Source of the DNA: Sulfitobacter litoralis
Lineage (GTDB): Bacteria; Pseudomonadota; Alphaproteobacteria; Rhodobacterales; Rhodobacteraceae
Length of the DNA: 64,000 nt
Reading direction: 5' to 3'
Assembly: GCF_900103185.1 (NCBI RefSeq)
Contig: NZ_FNJD01000010.1
Span: forward strand, 62,001-126,000
Position 1 is the first letter of the stretch. Each line of letters begins with the position of its first letter. Positions 27,544-36,190 of the stretch are shown here, piece by piece. The notes under the pieces were generated by a model. The model did no database searches. It was not told the origin of the DNA and saw only the letters and a list, made by a program, of their open reading frames with translations. The translations under genes were made by a program, and so were the position numbers.

Positions 27544-28518
27544 TTGCGAAACTTCATTACGGCTCTCTTTCTTTCCATGGCTGCTGCGTTCGGGGTAACG
27601 CCGGTACGCGCTGAACTGCCCGTCTTGCGCATCGCCGTTCTACCGGTTGGAACGGTAAACTGGGAGCTTGATACAATCCGTCACCACGGCCTCGATACCG
27701 CCAACGGTTTCACACTCGAGGTTCAGGGCGTCGCGGGCGGAGCAGCGGCGATGGTGGCGTTTCAGGGGGGTGCTGCCGACGCGATGGTGAGCGACTGGCT
27801 GTGGGTTGCGCGGCAGCGGGCGGCGGGCAAGGATTTCGTGTTTCTCCCCTATTCACGCGCAGTCGGTGCATTGATGGTACAGGAAGAAAGCGCGGCGCAG
27901 ACGCTTGCCGATCTGCGGGGCCGCAAAATCGGTATCGCAGGCGGTCCGCTGGATAAAAGCTGGCTGGTGCTGCGGGCCTATGCGGCTCAGGAATACGGCA
28001 TGGATCTGAAGGCCGAAACCGAACAAGTCTTTGGTGCGCCCCCGCTGATCTTCAAGACAGCAGTTGATGGCGGTGTGGACGGTGCGATCAATTATTGGCA
28101 TTTCAATGCCAAGATGCAGGCGCGTGGCATGCGCAAACTGATCGACATAGACGATGCCGCCCGCGCGCTGGACCTTGATCCGCAAAAACCGCTGCTGGGA
28201 TATGTCGTGAGGGGTGAATTGCTGCGCGCCAAACCGGGCCTTGTTGCAGGCCTTGCCGCGGCGTCGCGTGCGGCGAAAGATATCATGCTGTCGAATGATG
28301 CTGTATGGGACCGTCTGCGGCCCTTAATGAGCGCACGGTCAGATGCACAATTCCTAGCCCTCAGGGATGGATTTCGCGCAGGAATCCCACCAGCTGCTCC
28401 GGTTGACGAGCAGGCCGCGGCGCGCATGCTGGCATTGATGGCCGATCTGGGCGGTACCGAGTTGCTGGGGGATGCCACGACCCTCCCGCAAGGCGTTTTC
28501 TACAAACAGGTGCCCTGA
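27544..28518 (+). CDS. NitT/TauT-type ABC substrate-binding protein
   Basis: A 324-residue periplasmic protein with a signal peptide (ITALFLSMAAAFGVTPVRA). It starts at a TTG at 27544 with AAAGGAC upstream. SsuA/THI5-like binding-protein features are LRIAVLPVGTVNWELDTIRH, FQGGAADAMVSDWLWVARQR, LRGRKIGIAGGPLDKSWLVL and DGGVDGAINYWHFN. It is followed 1 bp later by an ATPase gene, but no permease is present here; the matching permease appears to be at 42496. The ligand is unknown; the context suggests something needed for quinoprotein metabolism. Divergent from the dehydrogenase gene, sharing its 220-bp upstream region. Confidence 0.82.
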   Translation: MRNFITALFLSMAAAFGVTPVRAELPVLRIAVLPVGTVNWELDTIRHHGLDTANGFTLEVQGVAGGAAAMVAFQGGAADAMVSDWLWVARQRAAGKDFVFLPYSRAVGALMVQEESAAQTLADLRGRKIGIAGGPLDKSWLVLRAYAAQEYGMDLKAETEQVFGAPPLIFKTAVDGGVDGAINYWHFNAKMQARGMRKLIDIDDAARALDLDPQKPLLGYVVRGELLRAKPGLVAGLAAASRAAKDIMLSNDAVWDRLRPLMSARSDAQFLALRDGFRAGIPPAAPVDEQAAARMLALMADLGGTELLGDATTLPQGVFYKQVP

Positions 28519-28519
28519 C

Positions 28520-29131
28520 ATGCAGGCGTCACATGCCCCTGTGGTGGATCTTGATCTGCGGTCATTCGCGAAGAACGACACGGCAATCCTGGGCAGCATC
28601 AAGATCACCCTGAGCCCTGCGGAAACGCTGGCGCTAGTCGGGCCTTCGGGGATTGGAAAGACGTCGCTGTTGCGGATCATCGCGGGGATCGAGACGGGGT
28701 TCGAAGGCGACAGGCGGGTGCACGGAAAAATCGCGATGGTGTTTCAGGAGCCCACCTTGCTGCCCTGGCGCTGCCTGCGCGACAATATCACGATCCCGAC
28801 CGGTGTTGATGCCAAGACTGCCGAGGATGCCTTGACGGAAGTCGGGCTGGCCGGGCGCGGCAGCGATTTTCCGGCGCAGCTATCACTGGGCCAGCAGCGC
28901 CGCTTGTCTCTGGCGCGGGCGTTTGCGGTCAAGCCGACGCTCTTGCTGCTGGACGAGCCGTTCGTATCGCTGGACCCTGCGCTGGCCGATGAAATGATTT
29001 TGCTTTTCATAAGGCTGCGCGAGGCGCATCAGGTGGCCAGCATCTTTGTGACCCACGTCGTTGACGAAGCCGAGAAGATGGCGAGCCGTACGATCCGGTT
29101 GGCCGGATCACCGGCCCGTCTGGTCCTCTGA
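28520..29131 (+). CDS. NitT/TauT-type ABC transporter ATPase
   Basis: A 203-residue ATPase, short for the family. Walker A is GPSGIGKTSL, the Q loop is MVFQEPTLLPWR, the signature is LSLGQQRRLSLARA (LSLGQ rather than LSGGQ), Walker B is LLLLDEPFVSLDP and the H-loop is FVTHVVDEA. The MVFQEPTLLPW segment is typical of nitrate/sulfonate-type importers. The start at 28520 lies 1 bp after the stop of the binding-protein gene, so the pair is one operon. The next gene runs in the opposite direction. Confidence 0.87.
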   Translation: MQASHAPVVDLDLRSFAKNDTAILGSIKITLSPAETLALVGPSGIGKTSLLRIIAGIETGFEGDRRVHGKIAMVFQEPTLLPWRCLRDNITIPTGVDAKTAEDALTEVGLAGRGSDFPAQLSLGQQRRLSLARAFAVKPTLLLLDEPFVSLDPALADEMILLFIRLREAHQVASIFVTHVVDEAEKMASRTIRLAGSPARLVL

Positions 29132-29139
29132 CAGCCGCC

Positions 29140-29931
29140 TCACCGCTTGCGCCCGACCATGCCACGTGCCGGATCGTATCCCCAGACGGCACCGGCGACA
29201 AAAACACCGGCGGCCAGCAGCGTCCACAACAGCGCCTCTCCGTTGAACTGGCCGTAAAGCGCGAAACGGATCAGTTCGATCCCGTGTGTGAACGGGTTGA
29301 AAGCGCAGATTGCATAGAGAAGTTCAGAGCTTTCGGCCATTTTCCATAGCGGATAGAGTGCGGAGGACAAAAAGAACATCGGGAAGATGACGAAGTTCAT
29401 CACACCTGCGAAATTCTCGAGCTGTTTGACAAAGCTCGACAAAACCAGCCCAAGCGCGCCAAGCATCAGGCCGACAATCAAGAACGCAGGGAAAACTGCG
29501 AGGTACCCCGCCACGGGGGCCGACACACCAAAGGCCGCCGCGATGGCCAGAAACGCGTATGCCTGCAAGATCGAGATCAGAGTGGAGCCGACAAGTTTGC
29601 AAAACAGCAACCACCAGCGGGGCAGGGGGCTGGTCAGCAACAGCTTCATCGAGCCCATCTCGCGGTCATACACAAGGCTGAGCGAAGATTGCATGCCATT
29701 GAACAACAAGATCATGCCGCACAGACCCGGTACGATATATGTCTCGTAGGTGATGTAGGTCTGATAGGGCGCGATAATGCTGATGCCCAACGCCGCGCGA
29801 AAGCCTGCGGCAAAGACCAGCAGCCAGACGAGCGGCCGCACGAGTGCGGCGACAAAACGCTCGCGCTGGTGCACGAAACGCAACGCTTCGCGCAGCGAAA
29901 TGGCGTAAAGCGATGTCATATAGGCATTCAT
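29140..29931 (-). CDS. ABC-2 type permease of quinoprotein locus (PedC-like)
   Basis: A 263-residue membrane protein with about six hydrophobic helices (for example VRPLVWLLVFAAGFRAALG, YLAVFPAFLIVGLMLGALGL, VIFPMFFLSSALYPLW). The segments REMGSMKLLLTSPLPRWWLL and FNPFTHGIELIRFALYGQ are typical of ABC-2 exporters such as NodJ and of the permease described in PQQ-dependent alcohol dehydrogenase loci. It overlaps the ATPase gene by 4 bp. It is the last gene of a five-gene minus-strand operon beginning at 33243. The exported substrate is unknown. Confidence 0.85.
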   Translation of the reverse strand: MNAYMTSLYAISLREALRFVHQRERFVAALVRPLVWLLVFAAGFRAALGISIIAPYQTYITYETYIVPGLCGMILLFNGMQSSLSLVYDREMGSMKLLLTSPLPRWWLLFCKLVGSTLISILQAYAFLAIAAAFGVSAPVAGYLAVFPAFLIVGLMLGALGLVLSSFVKQLENFAGVMNFVIFPMFFLSSALYPLWKMAESSELLYAICAFNPFTHGIELIRFALYGQFNGEALLWTLLAAGVFVAGAVWGYDPARGMVGRKR

Positions 29932-30644
29932 GCAGCCGCCCCTGTCAGCTTTAGAAAACGGTCGGAAAGAGGCATCTCTGCACTGATGTCGCCGGCGGTG
30001 CCATCGGCCAGAATTTTCCCTCGGTGCAGGATCACAAGGCGGTCGTCGGGGCGCACTTCATCGGCCAGATGGGTCGCCCAGAGCACACAGGTGCCCTCTG
30101 CCCCCAGGTCGTGTACATGGGCCGTGATTGCATGGCGTGCCGCAGCATCCAAGCCGACGGTTGGTTCGTCCAGCAAAAGCACCGAAGGGCTGTGCAGAAG
30201 GGCGCGGGCGATTTCGGTCCGGCGTTTGTGACCGCCGTTCAGCGTGCGCGCTTTTTCACCGGCGCGGGCGCGCATGTCCAAACGGTCAAGTGCCGCATCA
30301 ATGGCGGTCTCTGCCCTGCGGCCCGACATACCCTGCAACGCCGCAAAATAGCGCAGGTTCTGGCGCACTGTCAGATCCAGATCCAGCGTTGTCTGCTGGA
30401 ACACGATGCCCAGATGCGACAGCGCGCGGCGTGGATGGTCCGACAGGGTCTCACCCGCAATCGTGATGCGGCCCTGCCGTGACACGATCAACCGCGTCAG
30501 CAGATTGAACAATGTCGATTTTCCCGCCCCGTTGGGGCCCAGCAGGGCGCAAAACTGTCCTGACGAGACCTCGAACGAGACGTCGTCCAACGCGACCTTT
30601 GACCCGTAGCGATAGCTCAGGCCGCTGATGGATAATCCTGTCAT
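29928..30644 (-). CDS. ABC transporter ATPase of quinoprotein locus
   Basis: A 238-residue ATPase. Walker A is GPNGAGKSTL, the Q loop is GIVFQQTTLDLDLTV, the signature region is LNGGHKRRTEIARAL, Walker B is VLLLDEPTVGLD and the H-loop is WATHLADEV. The signature has NGGHK in place of the usual SGGQQ, as in the NodI/CcmA-like group of exporters. It pairs with the ABC-2 permease downstream and follows the small periplasmic protein gene, overlapping both by 4 bp. The same ATPase family is annotated as PQQ-dependent alcohol dehydrogenase-associated. Confidence 0.87.
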   Translation of the reverse strand: MTGLSISGLSYRYGSKVALDDVSFEVSSGQFCALLGPNGAGKSTLFNLLTRLIVSRQGRITIAGETLSDHPRRALSHLGIVFQQTTLDLDLTVRQNLRYFAALQGMSGRRAETAIDAALDRLDMRARAGEKARTLNGGHKRRTEIARALLHSPSVLLLDEPTVGLDAAARHAITAHVHDLGAEGTCVLWATHLADEVRPDDRLVILHRGKILADGTAGDISAEMPLSDRFLKLTGAAA

Positions 30645-31090
30645 TCGATGGTGATTTCAATCCGCTGGGTTTCACCCGTGCTGCCGGGTACTTTCATATA
30701 ATAGCGTCCCGGCTTGATCGCCAAGAACCCGATCTCCATTTCGCCCGCTTCGTCGAACTCAACACTGTCGAGGCCAAGGGGTCTGATCTCAAGCCCCTCA
30801 ACGACAATCTCGTCGATCCAGATCGACCGAAAGAACTCCGGCCCCGTCAACGCCAGCTCCTGCGAGCCATCGCCGATGATCTCGAACTCGTAATAGGTGC
30901 CGGATTTCAGCACCCATGGACCCTCCGAAATGGGCATGCCCGAGGACAGTGTCAGGGGCGGCAGGTCTTCCTTATTCTTGCCCGACAGCACGCCCGCGGC
31001 ACCAAAGCCGCTGTCGTGATCGTCCCCAAATGCCGGTGAGGACAGTGCAAGGCAGGCAATCAGCGTGGGTTTCAGCAGTGTTTTCAACAT
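30641..31090 (-). CDS. Secreted protein of quinoprotein locus, unknown function
   Basis: A 149-residue protein with a signal peptide (TLIACLALSSPAFG). The mature part is acidic and beta-rich (KSGTYYEFEIIGDGSQELAL, FRSIWIDEIVVEGLEIRPLG, IGFLAIKPGRYYMKVPGSTG), suggesting a cupredoxin-like or immunoglobulin-like sandwich; no full copper-binding set is seen. It sits between the beta-propeller gene and the ATPase gene, overlapping the latter, so it probably works with the exporter in the periplasm. No named family was recognised. Confidence 0.7.
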   Translation of the reverse strand: MLKTLLKPTLIACLALSSPAFGDDHDSGFGAAGVLSGKNKEDLPPLTLSSGMPISEGPWVLKSGTYYEFEIIGDGSQELALTGPEFFRSIWIDEIVVEGLEIRPLGLDSVEFDEAGEMEIGFLAIKPGRYYMKVPGSTGETQRIEITIE

Positions 31091-31114
31091 ATGTATTCTC
31101 CGGTTGTCGTGTCG

Positions 31115-32086
31115 TTATGGACGAAAGGCGGCACCCCATGGAAAGCGTCCGACCTTGATTGTCTTGACGGCCTTGCGCGATGCCACGTCGATGACGGTCA
31201 CGTCACCTGAAACACCGTTGGTGGTGAACAACTGCGAATGGTCCTCGTTGAACTCCATGTGCCAGACGCGGCGCCCGACGAGGATGTATTCTTCGACCTC
31301 GTAGGTTTCGGCGTTGACCGCTGCGATGTGATTGGACGGCCCTAGGGCCACAAATACGGTGCCGTAATCGGGCGTAAACTCGAAGCCGACGGGCTGTACG
31401 CGGTCGGGATGCACGCCCTGCACCTCGAACTCGATCTTTCCCTTTTCGGTTTGCGTCGCTGTATCAAACACCGTGAGCGTGCCGCCGATTTCAGAGCTGA
31501 CCCACATTTCGGTGCCCTGTTTGGCAAATTCGGCGTGGCGCGGGCGGCTGTCGACCAGCGTGTTGGCAAACAGCTCGTTGGTTTCGGTGTTGATCCAATG
31601 CGCCATGTTCGTGGTCTCGGACGTGGTGATGGCAATCTTTCCATCCGGCGATACGGCCATGCCTTCGGGTTCAACGCCTACGTCGATCTGGGCCACAACC
31701 TCGCCGGTTTGCGTGTTGACGACCGTGGTGATCGCGTCGTCTTCGTTGGCGATATAGAGGTGGATGTCATCGGGGTGCAGCACGAATTGTTCGGGGTCTT
31801 CCCCCGAGGGCAGATCGCGCAGGATCTCGCCGGTGTTCGGGTCCATCACCTGGACTGAATCACTGTCGGACGCGCAGATGTAGAGGCGGGTGAAGTCCTT
31901 TGAAAAGGTAATGCCGCGCGGGCGTTCGCCTGTGGGATAGGTCTGGATGACTTCCAGTGTGTCGGTGTCGATCACACTGACGGTGTCGTCCTTTTCGTTG
32001 GTGACCCAGATTTCGCCGGCGGTGACAGGCGCGGCGAGCGCCAGAGGCACAATCAGGGGCAGCAGTTTTGTCAGGGGTTCGTTCAT
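31115..32086 (-). CDS. YVTN-type beta-propeller protein associated with PQQ catabolism loci
   Basis: A 323-residue periplasmic protein with a signal peptide (LLPLIVPLALAAPVTA). It is made of about seven YVTN-like repeats, for example IWVTNEKDDTVSVIDTDTLE, LYIANEDDAITTVVNTQTGE and LFTTNGVSGDVTVIDVASRK. This matches the beta-propeller family found next to the ABC genes in PQQ-dependent alcohol oxidation loci. Its role is unknown; binding a partner or ligand in the periplasm is likely. It overlaps the binding-protein gene upstream by 4 bp. Confidence 0.85.
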   Translation of the reverse strand: MNEPLTKLLPLIVPLALAAPVTAGEIWVTNEKDDTVSVIDTDTLEVIQTYPTGERPRGITFSKDFTRLYICASDSDSVQVMDPNTGEILRDLPSGEDPEQFVLHPDDIHLYIANEDDAITTVVNTQTGEVVAQIDVGVEPEGMAVSPDGKIAITTSETTNMAHWINTETNELFANTLVDSRPRHAEFAKQGTEMWVSSEIGGTLTVFDTATQTEKGKIEFEVQGVHPDRVQPVGFEFTPDYGTVFVALGPSNHIAAVNAETYEVEEYILVGRRVWHMEFNEDHSQLFTTNGVSGDVTVIDVASRKAVKTIKVGRFPWGAAFRP

Positions 32087-33243
32087 TGGAAAGCCTCACA
32101 TTTGCTTTCGGGCTGATCCAGCCCGAGGGTATCGAGTTCATTGACGCGGTGCAGAAATCCTTCGAGAGGTGCCTGCTCCACCAGCGCGCGGGGGTGCACG
32201 ATGGCGATGGGCTGGCGCAGCTGACCGTTCCAGGTGCGGTAGGTCAACGGGCGGCCCTTGAAGCCCGCCAACTCGAAATCATCTGACAGGATATAGGCGC
32301 GCACAGCGCCGACAACGCCGGTGTTCGCGCGCGTCACGGCTTCGCCTACGGTGCGCGCGGCGGCCCAGCCTGCGTAATCCTCGGATGCCATCGGGCGCAA
32401 GCTTTCCTCCTCGAAGCGGCTTTGCAGCTGTGCGGCGCCCCATTGCTCGATCACGCGGTCCCATGTCACTGCCGACAGCCCTTCAGAGCCGACAACAGGC
32501 CGTGCAGCCCAAGTGTTGTAGAGAACGTAGCGCCCGAAATCATGCAATTCGTCCGCAACGATCAGCGCGTCATAATCGCCCAGTTCTTGCGTAAACAGGG
32601 GCACTTCTTGCGCTGCATTGCGCCGCATGTCCGCATCAAAAAGCCATTGCTTTTCGGGCCCGGGCTTTAGCCCGAATTTGACGAGCGAGGCGCGCATTGC
32701 CGCGGCATAGGCCTCATCCTGCGGATGCCCGCCGACGATCATCGCAAGGTCCGTCCAGCGTTTTTGCACCAGTACCTGCGCCAGTGCATCGGTGCGCATT
32801 GCGACGGACGGGAGGGCATGCAGCAGGTTGGCGCGGCAGGCGTCATCACGCAGCGCCACATTGCCCGATGATATGTTGAACAACAGCGCATCGCGCGCCT
32901 CTGGCAGATCGGCGATCTGGAGGATGATCTCCGGGGCGGCATTCAGGATCAGAAATTTCGTGTCCTGTAGCAAGATCTTTGCAGCGGCCAGCGGATCCTC
33001 CCCTTCCGCCACATGCCCGTCGATCAGCGCGTATGTCTGGCCAAGGAACCTGCCGGTCGTCGCATTGTCCGCGATCCCTGTCCGCACGCCCGCAAGGCCA
33101 AGATCGTCCGGGAGTGGATCAAGGTTGGACAGGGTAGGGGGCAAGGGCTGCTCGACGTGCAGATAGGCCACTGTCACAGCGACATCGGCCTGCGCCATTC
33201 GGGTAAGGCCGAGGGTTACCGCAATCGCAAGTCTCAAGATCAT
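32083..33243 (-). CDS. Periplasmic binding protein of quinoprotein locus ABC system
   Basis: A 386-residue protein with a short signal peptide (LRLAIAVTLGLTRMAQA). It resembles the type I binding proteins (branched-chain amino-acid type) described for PQQ-dependent alcohol dehydrogenase systems: VAVTVAYLHVEQPLPPTLSN, then KFLILNAAPEIILQIADLPE, DLAMIVGGHPQDEAYAAAMR and LIVADELHDFGRYVLYNTW. It heads the five-gene operon that continues with the beta-propeller, the small secreted protein, the ATPase and the permease. It is divergent from the cytochrome c gene; the shared 163-bp promoter region has two GTCTAAT motifs. Confidence 0.83.
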   Translation of the reverse strand: MILRLAIAVTLGLTRMAQADVAVTVAYLHVEQPLPPTLSNLDPLPDDLGLAGVRTGIADNATTGRFLGQTYALIDGHVAEGEDPLAAAKILLQDTKFLILNAAPEIILQIADLPEARDALLFNISSGNVALRDDACRANLLHALPSVAMRTDALAQVLVQKRWTDLAMIVGGHPQDEAYAAAMRASLVKFGLKPGPEKQWLFDADMRRNAAQEVPLFTQELGDYDALIVADELHDFGRYVLYNTWAARPVVGSEGLSAVTWDRVIEQWGAAQLQSRFEEESLRPMASEDYAGWAAARTVGEAVTRANTGVVGAVRAYILSDDFELAGFKGRPLTYRTWNGQLRQPIAIVHPRALVEQAPLEGFLHRVNELDTLGLDQPESKCEAFQ

Positions 33244-33287
33244 ATCCGCCTCCCGCTTTTATCAAACGTACCGCGCGCGCCGGAACT

Positions 33288-33299
33288 GTCTAATGAGAC
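33288..33299. promoter_or_regulatory. GTCTAATGAGAC inverted-repeat motif
   Basis: GTCT-AATG-AGAC lies in the divergent region between the binding-protein operon and the cytochrome c gene, 45 bp from the start of the former. It shares GTCTAAT with the motif copies at 33338 and 35030. Confidence 0.4.
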
Positions 33300-33337
33300 C
33301 TTCGTAGAATACCTGCCGAAGGGTGTACCCAACCAAA

Positions 33338-33346
33338 GTCTAATAT
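33338..33346 (+). promoter_or_regulatory. GTCTAATAT motif upstream of cytochrome c gene
   Basis: GTCTAATAT starts 69 bp before the cytochrome c start codon. The same nine bases occur 62 bp before the coxG start. A TTAGAC inverted partner follows at about 33366. It is a candidate site for the LuxR-type regulator. Confidence 0.45.
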
Positions 33347-33406
33347 CGCCACCGTTTGGCAATCCTTAGACAGGTGGAAAAACACAACCTGACTTGGGAG
33401 AGTGAT

Positions 33407-34111
33407 ATGAAACTTCGTCTGTTCGCAAAAACAGCCCTGCCGACAATTATTCTGGCAGGCGCTGTCACCACCGCATTCGCGGCGGGTCCGCCTATCGGAA
33501 TCTCGCCGGTGGATACGGGCAGCCTGCCGTCAACGGGCGAGGAATGGTTGACCGTCAATCCCTACCGCGCGGACACGGCCGGTGTCGATGTCTGGAAAGA
33601 AGCTGTCGAGGTCGGTGCCTCGGGATACAACCAGAACTGTGCGCGCTGTCACGGGATCGAGGGCGTATCGGGGGGCCTTGCACCCGATCTGCGGTATCTC
33701 GAAGCCGAAGAATACGGCGACGAATGGTATGCGGAACGGTTCCGCTCGGGCATGACGCAGAACGGCATTACCAAAATGCCCGCTTTCGAAGAGCAGCTGG
33801 GACAGGACGCCGCCTGGGCGATCCGAACATACATCGAAACGCGCCCCGACAGCGATGCAATGGATGCGGTGTCAGACGAGCTGAAAGCTTTGCGTGACCA
33901 GATGGCAGAATACGCTAACAATGCAGAGGGCGCGGATGCGGAAGCATTACAGGCCCGGCTGACCGAGATCGGCGAGGGGATTGATACGCTGTCCGGCGCG
34001 CCAGTTGCAGACTCCATTGCCCTGCGTGCGGCGGCTCAGATCGACGGTACGCCTGCTGCATACAAAACTGCGGCAGAGACGCTTACAATCGGATTGTCGG
34101 CGGCGAACTAG
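33407..34111 (+). CDS. PedF-like cytochrome c-550
   Basis: A 234-residue protein with a signal peptide (TALPTIILAGAVTTAFA). The haem site is CARCHG, and the distal methionine is probably in GITKMPAFEEQLGQDAAWAI. The surrounding NQNCARCHGIEGVSGGLAPD, then LRYL, resembles the PedF family of cytochromes paired with quinoprotein alcohol dehydrogenases. A C-terminal helical extension of about 90 residues (LKALRDQMAEYANNAEGADA) is present. It would accept electrons from the ExaF-type enzyme in the periplasm. The start at 33407 has GGGAGAGTGAT upstream. The XoxJ-like gene follows 1 bp after the stop. Confidence 0.87.
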   Translation: MKLRLFAKTALPTIILAGAVTTAFAAGPPIGISPVDTGSLPSTGEEWLTVNPYRADTAGVDVWKEAVEVGASGYNQNCARCHGIEGVSGGLAPDLRYLEAEEYGDEWYAERFRSGMTQNGITKMPAFEEQLGQDAAWAIRTYIETRPDSDAMDAVSDELKALRDQMAEYANNAEGADAEALQARLTEIGEGIDTLSGAPVADSIALRAAAQIDGTPAAYKTAAETLTIGLSAAN

Positions 34112-34112
34112 C

Positions 34113-35015
34113 ATGCGCGCCCTGACAGTCGCTCTTTCGCTGGCGCTTGCGGGCCTGTCCTTTGCGGGGCAGGCCCACGCTGCCGATCCTTGTGCCGATT
34201 ATGTGCCGCAACCCAAACCGCAGAATGCCGGCCGCGACGAGGTGGGGCAGGACCTTGATCAGATCGTGGAGCGTGGATTCATGCTGTTTGCGGTCTACGA
34301 AAACTACCCACCCTACAGCTGGGAGGAGGCGGGCAAGCCAAGGGGGGTCGATGTCGACATTGCCCGCCTGATTGCCGAAGAAATCGGCGTTAAGGCACAA
34401 TTCAATTTTGTGTCGTCGGACGAGAACCTCGAAGCGGATCTGCGCAACAACGTCTGGAAGGGTGCTGTCATCGGTGGGCGTGTCTCCAATGTGATGATGC
34501 GGGTGCCTTACGATTCAGCGTTCAAGTGCCGGGTCGAGCAGGTGGTGTTCACGGGCCAGTATTCCACCGAATCCATCGCCATCGCCTATGTCAAATCCGA
34601 GTATCCGGACGAAAAGCCCGTACCGGCCTATTTCCGGTTCGATACGGTTGCGGTTGAAAACGATTCAATATCGGATTTCTACCTGACGTCATTTGCAGGC
34701 GGGCAGTTGGCGGCGAATATTACGAGATATCCCGATATGCAGGCCGCAATGACCGCGCTGAACGGCGGCGAGACGAAGGCGGCCATGGGCCCGCTGGGGC
34801 AGTTGGAATACGGGCTGACCGAGGCGACGGACGTACACCAGCCCCCGCTGGCAGGCTTTGCCGTCAGCAAGTGGACTTTGGGTGTCGGGGTCAACTTCCG
34901 TTTTCGGCCACTGTCTTATGCCGTGGATGACGCGATCTATGCAGCGCTCGAGGATGGACGGATCGCAGCAATATTCGACAGCTACGGGTTGAGTTTCCAG
35001 CCCCCTCTGCGCTGA
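34113..35015 (+). CDS. XoxJ/MxaJ-like quinoprotein-associated solute-binding protein
   Basis: A 300-residue protein with a signal peptide (VALSLALAGLSFAGQAHA). Family 3 binding-protein features are FMLFAVYENYPPYSWEEAGK, RGVDVDIARLIAEEIGVKAQ and GAVIGGRVSNVMMRVPYDS. This is the type called quinoprotein dehydrogenase-associated binding protein, including XoxJ and MxaJ, which are thought to help mature or activate the dehydrogenase or its cytochrome. It directly follows the cytochrome gene, giving a cytochrome-J pair like xoxG-xoxJ, but the dehydrogenase itself is 6 kb away on the other strand. Confidence 0.83.
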   Translation: MRALTVALSLALAGLSFAGQAHAADPCADYVPQPKPQNAGRDEVGQDLDQIVERGFMLFAVYENYPPYSWEEAGKPRGVDVDIARLIAEEIGVKAQFNFVSSDENLEADLRNNVWKGAVIGGRVSNVMMRVPYDSAFKCRVEQVVFTGQYSTESIAIAYVKSEYPDEKPVPAYFRFDTVAVENDSISDFYLTSFAGGQLAANITRYPDMQAAMTALNGGETKAAMGPLGQLEYGLTEATDVHQPPLAGFAVSKWTLGVGVNFRFRPLSYAVDDAIYAALEDGRIAAIFDSYGLSFQPPLR

Positions 35016-35029
35016 GATATGCGCCGTTG

Positions 35030-35038
35030 GTCTAATAT
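35030..35038 (+). promoter_or_regulatory. GTCTAATAT motif upstream of coxG-like gene
   Basis: An exact copy of the nine-base motif found before the cytochrome c gene, at a similar distance (62 bp) from the start codon, followed by GCCGCTGCG and a GGACTAGCG half-site. It suggests shared control of the cytochrome and cox operons. Confidence 0.45.
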
Positions 35039-35091
35039 GCCGCTGCGTCTCGTTGGACTAGCGTAGAGAAAATCAAAGTGGGGATTATGAC

Positions 35092-35610
35092 GTGAACCTT
35101 AGTGATACAAAGACGATCGACGCAGACCGCGCGACGGTCTATGCCGCCTTGCTGAACGCAGAGGTTTTGCAAGCCTGTGTGCCCGGGTGCCAGGAAATGA
35201 CCGGATCACCCGAAAACGGTTTCGAAGCCGTGGTGGTTCAAAAGGTCGGGCCGGTAAAGGCGACCTTCAAGGGCGCTGTCCAGCTGAGCGAGATGGTCGA
35301 GCCTGAAAGCCTGACCATCACCGGCGAGGGCAAAGGCGGTGCCGCCGGCTTTGCGAAGGGCGGTGCGAAAGTCCGTCTGGAAGCCGACGGCGACCAGACG
35401 ATCCTGCACTACGACGTCGAGGCAAAGGTGGGCGGCAAGCTGGCCCAGCTTGGCAGCCGCATCATCGATGGATTTGCCAAGAAAATGGCAGATCAGTTTT
35501 TCAGCAATTTCCAGGATGCCCTCGGCACACCATCGCAAGAGGTTGCCGCAACTGCCGAGGCAGCGCCAGAACAGAAAAAAGGCTGGTTCCGCAAGCTGGT
35601 AAAAAGCTGA
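35092..35610 (+). CDS. coxG: CoxG-like SRPBCC protein
   Basis: A 172-residue protein starting at a GTG, in the SRPBCC (START-like) superfamily. The N-terminus ([20 protein letters not shown], then CVPGCQEM) and the segment [18 protein letters not shown] are typical of CO dehydrogenase subunit G. CoxG proteins help anchor the CoxMSL enzyme at the membrane or serve quinone access. The tail is positively charged ([11 protein letters not shown]) and may be membrane-associated. It heads the coxG-S-L-M-like operon, an order different from the coxMSL order of true CO dehydrogenase. Confidence 0.87.
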   Translation: MNLSDTKTIDADRATVYAALLNAEVLQACVPGCQEMTGSPENGFEAVVVQKVGPVKATFKGAVQLSEMVEPESLTITGEGKGGAAGFAKGGAKVRLEADGDQTILHYDVEAKVGGKLAQLGSRIIDGFAKKMADQFFSNFQDALGTPSQEVAATAEAAPEQKKGWFRKLVKS

Positions 35611-35644
35611 GCGGGTCACACGAGTACACCAAGGGAGAAACGAC

Positions 35645-36130
35645 ATGACGAAAGTAGAAATGACGGTCAACGGGAAGCAGGTGTCCCGCGACGTTGAGGG
35701 GCAGACGCTTTTGGTGTCAATGCTGCGTGAGGATCTGCGACTGACGGGCACCCATGTCGGGTGCGATACATCGCAGTGCGGCGCATGCGTGGTTCATGTG
35801 AACGGAAAATCTGTGAAAGCCTGCACCATGTTCGCAATCGAAGCCGATGGTGCGGATATCAAGACGATCGAAGGGATGGCAGGCTCGGACGGATCGCTCA
35901 GCGTGATCCAGAGCGCGTTTCAGGAGCATCACGGATTGCAGTGCGGATTCTGCACACCGGGCATGGTGATGACGGCGGCCAACCTTCTCAAGGACAATCC
36001 GAAACCGACAGAGGCCGAAGTGCGCCACTATCTGCAAGGCAATATCTGCCGTTGCACGGGATACCACAACATCGTCAAGGCGATCATGGCCGCATCCGGT
36101 CAGGATGTCAGCGCCATCGCTGCAGAATAG
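35645..36130 (+). CDS. coxS: 2Fe-2S subunit of CoxSLM-type molybdenum hydroxylase
   Basis: A 161-residue protein with two [2Fe-2S] centres. The plant-type ferredoxin cysteines are in [15 protein letters not shown] and KAC, and the second cluster is in [10 protein letters not shown] and [11 protein letters not shown]. It moves electrons from the molybdenum centre to the FAD subunit. A strong AAGGGAGAAACGAC ribosome site precedes the ATG. It lies 34 bp after the CoxG-like gene and 60 bp before the large subunit gene. The length is typical. Confidence 0.93.
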   Translation: MTKVEMTVNGKQVSRDVEGQTLLVSMLREDLRLTGTHVGCDTSQCGACVVHVNGKSVKACTMFAIEADGADIKTIEGMAGSDGSLSVIQSAFQEHHGLQCGFCTPGMVMTAANLLKDNPKPTEAEVRHYLQGNICRCTGYHNIVKAIMAASGQDVSAIAAE

Positions 36131-36190
36131 CCCGGGCCGGAATACAAAGGCCGACGCCTACACAAAATAAAAGATTAAGGGAGAAGTTTC

